From an uncultured Lachnospiraceae bacterium (GTDB lineage: Bacteria > Bacillota > Clostridia > Lachnospirales > Lachnospiraceae), in assembly GCA_947165025.1 (NCBI GenBank), contig CAMUYQ010000004.1, forward strand, positions 1 through 64,000: a stretch of DNA of 64,000 bases. The letters are read 5' to 3'. The first letter of the stretch is position 1, and the number at the start of each line of letters is the position of its first letter. The translations under genes were made by a program, and so were the position numbers. Shown piece after piece: positions 16,939 through 24,793 of this stretch. Under the pieces are notes generated by a model that was not told the DNA's origin, searched no databases, and saw only the letters and a list, made by a program, of their open reading frames with translations.

Positions 16939-17967
16939 ATGAATTATAAAGAATTTTTTAAAAAAGCATCAATGATTTATTCCTCCCTCCAGGATGAGCA
17001 GAGCAGATTTATTTGGATAAATCGCCTTGCATGGGAAGTTACAAAAAAAGACGAATATCTTGATGCTATTCTGGATTTTCATTTAAATGATTTCAAAGTA
17101 AAAGTTGGAAGATTGGATACAGATCGTGCAATAATATATGGGGCGGGTGCTGTTTGCGAAACGGTCATTCGGATCTGCGAGAGCAACAACATCTCTGTAA
17201 TATGCATTTGCGATAATAACCCCCAAAAACAAATGGATGGTTTTAAAGGTTTTGAGGTTATTTCCCCTGAAGAGATGATTCAACGTTATCCTCATGAAAC
17301 AGTAATAGTTTCTACATTGAAGCATCGAGATGAAGTGATAGATATACTTGATCCGATATATGGGGATCGGTTAGTTGCATTTGATGATGCTGTTGTTAAA
17401 TACCAGGAAGAACAGTATCTTGAGCGGTCAATAGTTGAAATAAATGATAGAGAGATATTTGTTGATGCAGGTGCGTACGATTTCGAAAATGCACTTTCTT
17501 TTATAAAGAAGTCATCTATGGGTATGGTTTATTCTTTTGAAGCAGATCATCGGAATATAAATAGGTTCAGAAGTAGAATTCCAAGCGAGTATAAAGATGC
17601 AATAAGAATCATGCCATATGGATTGTGGAGTAAAACCGGAGAACTCAATTTTGTTGATGAGGGAAGTGTTGGGTCAAGAATATCTGATGATGAAACGGGT
17701 ACTCGGATTAACGTAGTATCTTTGGATGAGGCAATAAAAAAAGCAACCTTTATAAAAATGGACATCGAAGGAGCTGAGTTAGAAGCATTAAAAGGGAGTA
17801 GAAGTATTATTGAACAGTGTCATCCTAAATTGGCTATATGTATATATCACAAGCCAGAGGATTTAATAGAAATCCCCTGCTTTATTCGTGAAATTCATCC
17901 TGATTATAAACTGTTTGTGCGACATTACTCTTGTACAAGTGCTGAAACGGTTTTGTATGCGATTTAA
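16939..17967 (+). CDS. FkbM methyltransferase with N-terminal Rossmann-like module
   Basis: A 342-residue protein. Residues about 62-140 form the shared nucleotide-binding-like module (RAIIYGAGAVCETVIRICE, then CICDNNPQKQMDG, then ETVIVSTLKHRDEV). Residues about 170-342 are an FkbM methyltransferase (FVDAGAYDFENALSF, YSFEADHRNINRF, TFIKMDIEGAELEALKG, AICIYHKPEDL, LFVRHYSCTSAETVLYAI). The module resembles sugar-binding PglD-type N-termini more than dehydrogenases, because the GxGxxx turn is followed by an Asp-Asn pair. It starts one base after the upstream stop and ends one base before the next start. Confidence 0.8.
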   Translation: MNYKEFFKKASMIYSSLQDEQSRFIWINRLAWEVTKKDEYLDAILDFHLNDFKVKVGRLDTDRAIIYGAGAVCETVIRICESNNISVICICDNNPQKQMDGFKGFEVISPEEMIQRYPHETVIVSTLKHRDEVIDILDPIYGDRLVAFDDAVVKYQEEQYLERSIVEINDREIFVDAGAYDFENALSFIKKSSMGMVYSFEADHRNINRFRSRIPSEYKDAIRIMPYGLWSKTGELNFVDEGSVGSRISDDETGTRINVVSLDEAIKKATFIKMDIEGAELEALKGSRSIIEQCHPKLAICIYHKPEDLIEIPCFIREIHPDYKLFVRHYSCTSAETVLYAI

Positions 17968-17968
17968 T

Positions 17969-19435
17969 ATGGATATCAAAGAGTTTAACCTTTCGGATAA
18001 AAGAATAGTTATTTATGGTGCATCTTCAATCGGAGGAATTGCGTTTAGAGCCTTTTCTGAGATGGGATATAGCATTCAATGCTTCGTTGATAAAAGAGGC
18101 GACAGCATCAAAAGATTTAAGGAACGAGAAGTGTTATCGATCGAAAGAATTGATAAAATAAATCGAGAGTTGCCTGTTTTCGTTGCTGTCAAGAATGTAT
18201 TTGAGCATAGTAAAATTGCAAATGAATTATCAAGTCGGGGATTTCACAGTCTTATTTTTCGGCCTCAGTTAGTAATACAGGGCGGAGGTTCGATAGAAGA
18301 GAAGAGATTGAATGAAGTCTATGATAAGCTGATAAATCGAGAAAACTGGATTGATAATATTCCACAAACCTTTTATTCGAATGTCTGTTCATATTCTGAC
18401 AATGTCATATTAGATAATGGTGATGCTGATAAGGTGACTGTACTTATCCCGCTCGAGTGGATATTTACAGATTCACAAGGAGAAGTATATTCAAAATGGT
18501 CGGACATACCAGCGCTTTGCCTGGTGCCGCATATAAGTTTTTTTCGATGGTTGGATCACCAATCAAATCGCTCGTATGAGATGTATATTGACTATTGTAA
18601 AGATGCGGCAGGCTATTTTGGAGACATTGAAACATCAGACGGCTGGGTTTCGAATGTATTGAAGAATAGATCAGATGTTTACGTGTCTATGAATCGCAGT
18701 TTGGAGGTGGACCCTCTCTTCTTTGTGAGAAATGCAGTTGATGCATCATGGAACAAAAGAGGATATTTTAACATCAGAAGTGGAAAACATAGGATAGCAT
18801 TCTATATTTCAAAGGGAAGAAGATTTATACCTATTAAGGTAACCCGGGATGACTATTGCGAGTTTTCAGAATCATTGGATGTTTTCGAATTGTCTAGCTA
18901 CATAAAGAAAAACCATATTTCTACCGTAAATGGTCCGATAGAGTATCCGGGACTATACCGATTTCCGTGCTTGAACGATTTATTCTGGTTTAGAGTGTTG
19001 GAAGATTTTTTGTATATAGTTGTATCAAATTCTGAGACAAAAGGTATAGAGTTTCGACAGCTCTTACGAAACTACGTTTATTTATTCATAAATGACGATG
19101 GATATCTTAGACGCTGTTTGACGCGATTCGGATTTAATACAATTATACTTTATAGTAGAAGCGGATTGGAACAGAAAATAGATGAATTATCGAGTTGCTT
19201 TAAGTCGAATAATGCGGGAGGCGAGATTAAAGATAAGAATTATAGTTATGCAATTCTTGATTATCAGTTGATTTCTATTGCAAACTGTGAAATATCCCCG
19301 TTGCCCCATTTCGATTATTTGGTGTTAATATCGGATAAAGAAATGGGTGAATACATGGGATATAATGTAATCGAACAAAAAAAATGCATTTGTGATGGGA
19401 AAATTGTATTTTTGAATTATATGATAGGTGAGTAA
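17969..19435 (+). CDS. Rossmann-like module plus ParB/sulfiredoxin-like domain, unknown function
   Basis: This 488-residue protein begins with the shared module (KRIVIYGASSIGGIAFRAF, CFVDKRGDSIKRF, VFVAVKNVFEHSK). The centre is unassigned. Near residue 265 comes YFNIRSGKHRIAFYISKGR followed by FIPIKVTRDDY, which parallels the C-terminus of the 13.6-kb protein and fits a ParB/sulfiredoxin-like fold, with Gly-Lys-His-Arg where the other has Gly-Met-His-Arg. A further 200 residues follow with no recognisable domain. ATG 17969 is preferred over the frame opening at 17888, which would overlap the FkbM gene by 80 bases. Confidence 0.5.
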   Translation: MDIKEFNLSDKRIVIYGASSIGGIAFRAFSEMGYSIQCFVDKRGDSIKRFKEREVLSIERIDKINRELPVFVAVKNVFEHSKIANELSSRGFHSLIFRPQLVIQGGGSIEEKRLNEVYDKLINRENWIDNIPQTFYSNVCSYSDNVILDNGDADKVTVLIPLEWIFTDSQGEVYSKWSDIPALCLVPHISFFRWLDHQSNRSYEMYIDYCKDAAGYFGDIETSDGWVSNVLKNRSDVYVSMNRSLEVDPLFFVRNAVDASWNKRGYFNIRSGKHRIAFYISKGRRFIPIKVTRDDYCEFSESLDVFELSSYIKKNHISTVNGPIEYPGLYRFPCLNDLFWFRVLEDFLYIVVSNSETKGIEFRQLLRNYVYLFINDDGYLRRCLTRFGFNTIILYSRSGLEQKIDELSSCFKSNNAGGEIKDKNYSYAILDYQLISIANCEISPLPHFDYLVLISDKEMGEYMGYNVIEQKKCICDGKIVFLNYMIGE

Positions 19436-19436
19436 T

Positions 19437-20540
19437 ATGAATATTTGTGACTTTAATGCCAATAAGGCTGTAGAGGATTTAAAAAGTAAATATCGCACCC
19501 TACTCGAACGTTTTCATTCGCAGGGTGCATATGTATGGGGAATGGGAAAGCTCGGATGCTTCTGTAAAAATGAATTAATCAATAATGGGTTTACATTTCG
19601 TGGATTTATTGATAGTTCAGTTCGTGATTCAGATCCGGATCATATGATTTTTTCGAGTTCTGTATTGGATAAACCCGATGTGGTTATTCTTGCCACGTTC
19701 TCACACGTTGATATAGAGGAAAGTATAGAATCGACGTGCATGTACATTTATTATGAGGAATTGGCGATTATTGAATCAGAAATGAAAACGTATTATTCTG
19801 GATTTGAGGGTTTATTTTCTGAAATGGAGGAGAATAAAGACAAATATTTCAGAGTTAGAAATTATCTTAGTGACGAAATATCGCAAGATGTGTTCGATAA
19901 TATCCTTAATTACCGCATGACATTGGATACCAGATATTCAAGGATTGCCTTGAGAGAGTCTATAAAACATGGAGTTCAGGATTTTGATGAAGTAGTTTTA
20001 AATCAAATGAACTTGGGGGGATACATTTTTTTTGATGTGGGAGGATTTAACGGAGAGACCACGGAGACATTTGTTTCATTAGTGTCCAATTACAAAAAGA
20101 TTCTATATTTTGAACCAGATAATGAGTTGATAAAACAGAGTAAAGAAAGACTGAAAGATGTTCGAGATATAGATTTTATTCAAGCTGGAGCGGGGGCTCA
20201 AAATGGCAAGCAAAAATACTTAGATAAAGGACAAGGAGCAGGGTGTTTTTCCGAATCCGGAAATCAAGTAATAAACATTGTTGCACTGGATAATTATATT
20301 GATGATTCTAAATCATACGTAAAACTGGACGTTGAGGGAATGGAATATGATGTTCTCTTGGGAATGAAGAATGCAATAAAAAAGTATAGGCCAATAATGG
20401 GCATAAGTGTCTACCATATTCCTGGAGATATTCATCGATTGATAGAACTTGTAATGTCGTGGGTTCCGGAATATCATGTATATTTGCGCCATTATACAAA
20501 AACGTATGCAGACACAATGTGTTATTTTGTTTTGAATTAG
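19437..20540 (+). CDS. FkbM methyltransferase with N-terminal Rossmann-like module
   Basis: A 367-residue protein with the shared module at residues about 28-105 (GAYVWGMGKLGCFCKNELI, then FRGFIDSSVRDSD, then DVVILATFSHVDI). An FkbM methyltransferase occupies about 190-367 (YIFFDVGGFNGETTETF, LYFEPDNELIKQSK, INIVALDNYIDDSK, YVKLDVEGMEYDVLLGMK, GISVYHIPGDI, VYLRHYTKTYADTMCYFVL). ATG 19437 has AGGTGA at 19426-19431; a GTG at 19428 is the upstream alternative. It is the third FkbM protein of the block. The sequences differ enough that each probably methylates a different acceptor. Confidence 0.8.
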   Translation: MNICDFNANKAVEDLKSKYRTLLERFHSQGAYVWGMGKLGCFCKNELINNGFTFRGFIDSSVRDSDPDHMIFSSSVLDKPDVVILATFSHVDIEESIESTCMYIYYEELAIIESEMKTYYSGFEGLFSEMEENKDKYFRVRNYLSDEISQDVFDNILNYRMTLDTRYSRIALRESIKHGVQDFDEVVLNQMNLGGYIFFDVGGFNGETTETFVSLVSNYKKILYFEPDNELIKQSKERLKDVRDIDFIQAGAGAQNGKQKYLDKGQGAGCFSESGNQVINIVALDNYIDDSKSYVKLDVEGMEYDVLLGMKNAIKKYRPIMGISVYHIPGDIHRLIELVMSWVPEYHVYLRHYTKTYADTMCYFVLN

Positions 20541-20605
20541 CAATGAACTTAGAGATACTCCAAGTAGAGCTTCTCCTTGGATTGATATTATGATAAAGGA
20601 CAGCA

Positions 20606-21106
20606 ATGATCGTGTTTTTGGTTTGGGTAGTTGTTTTTATTTTTTTTCTGATATGTTCTATTGTTGCATATATCTTATTTCAGGATCGAATAATCATAAG
20701 AAAACAACGTGATGTTATGGGATACTGGATTGATAATGCAATAAAGGGGCAGAGTATTATAAGATTCTTCGAGGCTAATAGTATAAGAAAAGTGATTATT
20801 GTTGGGTTGGACGAAGTATCCGAGAGACTAGTTAAAGCGCTTATTGTGTCACCTATTGTGATTAAATATGTGGTTGATGACCGGTATTGCGATAAAATGG
20901 AATACTTACCAGGAGTAAAGTTTGTTACAAACAATCTATTTCAAGGCGAAATACAGTGTTTTATGACCGAAAAGTCGAATGCCATTGTTTATTCCTTTAC
21001 AAGCCATAGAAATGAGTTTATTGAAGGACATGATACGAAGTGTTTGGTTGAGTCAATTGAACGAATTGTTGAAATATGCAGTGAGATGGAGCGAAGTTCA
21101 ACATGA
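20606..21106 (+). CDS. Membrane-anchored Rossmann-like protein, unknown function
   Basis: A 166-residue protein with one N-terminal transmembrane helix (residues about 2-25, VFLVWVVVFIFFLICSIVAYI). A cytoplasmic domain follows that begins RKVIIVGLDEVSERLVKAL and YVVDDRYCDK, echoing the nucleotide-binding-like module of its neighbours but without a partner domain. It could tether the modification enzymes to the membrane or act as a regulatory subunit; this is speculation. AAAGGACA before ATG 20606 is a fair ribosome binding site. It overlaps the next gene by ATGA. Confidence 0.45.
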   Translation: MIVFLVWVVVFIFFLICSIVAYILFQDRIIIRKQRDVMGYWIDNAIKGQSIIRFFEANSIRKVIIVGLDEVSERLVKALIVSPIVIKYVVDDRYCDKMEYLPGVKFVTNNLFQGEIQCFMTEKSNAIVYSFTSHRNEFIEGHDTKCLVESIERIVEICSEMERSST

Positions 21107-22137
21107 AAGATTTGACTTATTATCTTAATGAACATCATTATTCAAAGAATTTGCTCAAGAAGCTATGGAACGATTATGTGTATTTACGCAACAAGTTTTT
21201 TGACAATAATCATGTAATGCGTGAAAGCGTCGTAAAGGAATATGAATCCCAAACACTGAAATTTGGAAATGAGAATTCCGACAAAACATTTTATGTAATA
21301 TCCAGTGTTGACGCGGAATACAATGGAACGTTTGAATACTGGATGATTATTGCATATTATGTGCTTTATGCGACTAAACATGGGTATATTCCTTTTGTAT
21401 ATGATAATAATAATCGATGGGAAAGGTCTTTCGTTCAACCACAAACTGAGTATGGATTTAATGAAATATCAAGATCGAGCAATGTTAAACTAAATGGGAA
21501 ATTTGTGGTCGGTGGATTCAATTGGAACTGGTGGCCGCCGTTTTCTAATTATTTTGGTTTGCTGAGACGCGAATACCATGATGTTTATAAGATAATACAT
21601 CCTCAAAAACATATCAGGGAGTTGGCAGATCGGTTCTTTATCCCACCTAATACGATGGCTATGCCTCTGCGAAGATCTTTTGAGAGCGGACAATTACAAA
21701 AAATATGGCTATACAATCAGTATCCTCATCACCATCGTAGAGGATTTTTGGATGATTATATTAAATTTGGAAACAAGATACTTAGGGATGGACGATGCGA
21801 GTATCTGTTTCTTGCATGTGATGATAGAGAGACTCTTGAGATTTTAAAAAATGAATTTGGGGATAATTGTCTATACTATGAGAGGCATTTGGTCCATAAT
21901 ATGTGTGGAGGGAAGCCGGTCCCCAGAGACTCCAAGGAACTTTTTTCGGAGTTCGGAGATAAGCCAAATGACGAGATAAGGAGAATAATAGAAATAGAGT
22001 ATATAGTAGAAACAATGCTTATGTCCGCATGTGATTCGATTTTTAATACACCCGGATCACAGGTGGTTATGGCAAGAATAATGGCAGAAAATGATATTCC
22101 TATTATTGATTCTGACATTCCGTTTCGCTTGATATAA
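21103..22137 (+). CDS. Putative glycosyltransferase, distantly fucosyltransferase-like
   Basis: A 344-residue soluble protein. The C-terminal third resembles the donor-binding half of GT-B fucosyltransferases of the GT23/NodZ and protein O-fucosyltransferase type: YLFLACDDRETLEILKNEF followed by IEYIVETMLMSACDSIFNTPGSQVVMARIMAE. The typical HxRRxD motif is not clean; the matching region reads HHHRRGFLDDYIKF. I therefore assign only a glycosyltransferase, with alpha-1,6-fucosylation as one possibility supported by GDP-fucose genes in the window. It is translationally coupled to the membrane-anchored protein before it. A 111-base gap without a gene follows it. Confidence 0.4.
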   Translation: MKDLTYYLNEHHYSKNLLKKLWNDYVYLRNKFFDNNHVMRESVVKEYESQTLKFGNENSDKTFYVISSVDAEYNGTFEYWMIIAYYVLYATKHGYIPFVYDNNNRWERSFVQPQTEYGFNEISRSSNVKLNGKFVVGGFNWNWWPPFSNYFGLLRREYHDVYKIIHPQKHIRELADRFFIPPNTMAMPLRRSFESGQLQKIWLYNQYPHHHRRGFLDDYIKFGNKILRDGRCEYLFLACDDRETLEILKNEFGDNCLYYERHLVHNMCGGKPVPRDSKELFSEFGDKPNDEIRRIIEIEYIVETMLMSACDSIFNTPGSQVVMARIMAENDIPIIDSDIPFRLI

Positions 22138-22248
22138 GCGCTTCATTTAAAAAACTTTTGAATAAGATGCGCGCCGTATGAGTTGCTCGAATTGTGTTGA
22201 TGGTAGTAAAAGTAATTCTAGATTTTTAAAAGCAAAATAGGACACGAG

Positions 22249-23196
22249 ATGGTTTATGCTCCGATTGTGATACCAACACTTAATAGAAAAGAACACTTAG
22301 CCAGATGTATTGAATCACTTAACAGTAATCAGTGGGCGAAGTATACGGAAGTCTACATATCTGTTGACTTCCCGCCAAATGACAAATATGTTGAGGGATA
22401 TCATCAAGTCAAGGACTATCTTTCTGAACTTGAAACCAATTTCAAGGGACTGGAGGTGGTGTATCAGGAAAATAACCTTGGCCCGGTAGACAATTGGCAT
22501 TTTATTGTTGACTATGTAGGGGCTGAATATGACAGATATATTTTTTTGGAGGATGATGTTGAAGTTTCACCTAATTTCATTCAGTACATGGATGAATGCC
22601 TTGAAAGATTTAAGAATGATGAGAATGTACTGGCAGTTTGTGCGTGCGGTGAGTATAACGAGGATGTCTTTGAGTATAATGTTGCGTATGGATACAATCT
22701 AAGTGCTTGGGGAATAGGTAGATGGTTTGATAAGGACAAGGAAATTAAAAAAAATCTGCGAAGAGAATACTTTGTTAAGAAAGCAAAATCATTTAGTAGA
22801 TTATGTGAATTGTATAATATGGATCCGGGATTGTTTTTATCTCTGCAAAGTTTGATCAGGCGTAAAGAAAGAATATATTGGGAATACCAGGATGAACTTC
22901 CTTCATATGATCAACTTTTAAAGATTTTAATTGTATTTGAAAAGAAAGTTGCAGTATTTCCGACTCTTGTAAAATCCCGAAATTGGGGGTTTGATGGAAG
23001 TGGAGTGAATTGTAATCTTGATGAAGAATCAAAAAGTTACCGAGTTGAGATGGATTCTAGCCATCAGTTTGAGTTGAGAGTGTCGAATCCACCGTCTGTT
23101 GTTCATGTTCGGAGAAAGAAGAGAATTGAAGATTTGGTTAGATTTCTTGTGGGAGTTATCAAGATATCGTGGTGGAGAATTGTGGATGGAACATAG
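22249..23196 (+). CDS. Family 2 glycosyltransferase
   Basis: A 315-residue GT-A enzyme. The N-terminus PIVIPTLNRKEHLARCIESL is the nucleotide-binding strand-loop. NNLGPVDNWHFI leads to the metal-binding motif YIFLEDDVEVSPNFI near residue 101 (EDD in place of the usual DxD, as in capsular and GT13-like transferases). The C-terminal region SRNWGFDGSGVNC is common in capsule-locus members. The donor sugar is not predictable. The gene lies 16 bases before the acetyltransferase gene, in the same operon. Confidence 0.75.
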   Translation: MVYAPIVIPTLNRKEHLARCIESLNSNQWAKYTEVYISVDFPPNDKYVEGYHQVKDYLSELETNFKGLEVVYQENNLGPVDNWHFIVDYVGAEYDRYIFLEDDVEVSPNFIQYMDECLERFKNDENVLAVCACGEYNEDVFEYNVAYGYNLSAWGIGRWFDKDKEIKKNLRREYFVKKAKSFSRLCELYNMDPGLFLSLQSLIRRKERIYWEYQDELPSYDQLLKILIVFEKKVAVFPTLVKSRNWGFDGSGVNCNLDEESKSYRVEMDSSHQFELRVSNPPSVVHVRRKKRIEDLVRFLVGVIKISWWRIVDGT

Positions 23197-23212
23197 ATGA
23201 TGAGGATTCAAT

Positions 23213-23776
23213 ATGATTACTAGTTTTTACGATCATGATGAATTGTGCGCGGTTGGATTTAGAAGAGTTGGACAGAATGTGCTGATTAGTCGAAAGGCGA
23301 GTATTTATAGCCCCGAACAGATTGAAGTGGGCGATAATGTAAGAATCGATGATTTCTGTATTCTTTCCGGTAGGATTGTTTTGGGGAATAATATACATAT
23401 TGCAGCATATAGTGCGTTGTATGGTAGCGATAAGGGAATATTTATTGACGACTTCTCCAATATATCCTCGAGAGTGTCGATATACAGTGTTAATGATGAC
23501 TATTCCGGACACACTCTTACGAATCCGACTCTTCCCGATGAGTTTAAGAATGTTGATAATAGGGAAGTGATAATTGAAAAGGAAGTCGTTATAGGCTCCA
23601 CAAGCGTTGTACTTCCTGGAGCGATTCTCAGGGAGGGAAGCGCATTCGGAGCGTTTTCGTTTATTAAGGATGATTCTGAACCGTGGTCTATCAATGTCGG
23701 TATCCCGGCCAGAAAGATCAAGGACAGAAGCAAGGATCTGATACATCTTGAAGAACAATACAGGCAGTTATTCTGA
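23213..23776 (+). CDS. Left-handed beta-helix O-acetyltransferase
   Basis: A 187-residue hexapeptide-repeat acyltransferase of the WbbJ/colanic acid type. Repeats begin near residue 20 (ISRKASIYSPEQIEVGDNV) and continue through VRIDDFCILSG, NIHIAAYSALYG, VIIEKEVVIGSTSVVLPGA and GSAFGAF, ending with VGIPARKIKDRS. The catalytic His typical of the family is not at its usual place (VNDDYSGHTL may hold it). It likely transfers acetyl from acetyl-CoA to a sugar hydroxyl. Its 3' end overlaps the following acyltransferase frame by about 28 bases. Confidence 0.7.
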   Translation: MITSFYDHDELCAVGFRRVGQNVLISRKASIYSPEQIEVGDNVRIDDFCILSGRIVLGNNIHIAAYSALYGSDKGIFIDDFSNISSRVSIYSVNDDYSGHTLTNPTLPDEFKNVDNREVIIEKEVVIGSTSVVLPGAILREGSAFGAFSFIKDDSEPWSINVGIPARKIKDRSKDLIHLEEQYRQLF

Positions 23777-24793
23777 CAGAAACAGCAGTATAGAACTATT
23801 GAGGGTGTTCTGCATAGCAGGCATCCTTTTTATGCATTCATTCGGACAGGTTCTGGATCGTATAACAACCGGAAAAGATCTGTTCATTGTAATTCTGGCT
23901 GCAACAGTACTGAATCTCACCAGTTCGTGCTTGATGATCATTTCGGGTTATTATGGCATAAGGCTATCTGCAAGAAGGTATGTACATCTTGAACTGATAT
24001 GCCTGTTCTGGAGCGTTATTCAGTTATTTCTGAGTTTTGTTGGAAATACCGGAGTACAGATATCAAGAAACAATCTTATATCTCATATGTTTCCTGTTAT
24101 GACAAATAGAAACTGGTTTGTGACGGGATATGTTATCATAATGGTTTTCTCACAACATATCAATGAATATCTCGACTCGCTTGATGGCAGACGATTTAGA
24201 AATCTTCTGATAGCGCTTCTATTGCTTTTCTATGCGGTTTCCACGATGATATATACAGATATACTGAATACCGGCGGGAAAGATGTTCTGCATCTCTTTG
24301 TGATGTACGTGCTGGGAAGATATCTGAAGCGATTTTACGATGATCGATACAGCAATTCAAAACTTTCAATATGGCTGGTTTCCGCGATCGCAATATCGTT
24401 CGGACTGAATATTGTAGCAGAAAAGATAGGGGTCAGATTCTGGTTCTGTAGAGATTGCTCGCTGTTTATGGTAGCGGAGGCTGTTCTTCTGTTTCTTATC
24501 ATAAAAAATGCCGGTTTTATAATGGAATAGTCAATTTCATCACACGGAATATAATTTCTGCTTTGTTGGGGGAGAGTGTTGCAGTGTTCTGCCTCAAGCA
24601 TATTGGGATGAGAGAATATATAGACGTTGTGTACAATTATGGACAGGGAAGATTGTGGGCTGCGTGTATTCTGCGAACTTTGTTTGTTTTGTTCTTCTGT
24701 GTTATAGTTGAAAAGGTCAGAGGACTTGTATTCAACCCGATTGAATCGGGGATTGAGAAGATTTCAAATAAATGGAAAATATCAAGACAGTAA
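23748..24793 (+). pseudogene. Acyltransferase 3 family membrane protein, frameshifted
   Basis: An OafA-type membrane acyltransferase. The first 260 codons from TTG 23748 contain SSIELLRVFCIAGILFMHS (catalytic His), ISGYYGIRLS and several transmembrane helices, ending LIIKNAGFIME at a stop at 24528-24530. The remaining C-terminus is open in another frame (FYNGIVNFITRNIISALLG ... VYNYGQGRLWAACIL ... FNPIESGI) to 24793. One extra T in the T4 run at 24515-24518 would rejoin them as KNAGFYNGIVNF. A fused product of about 347 residues would have normal length. The run is short for phase variation, so an ordinary loss-of-function mutation or sequencing error is likelier. Confidence 0.75.
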
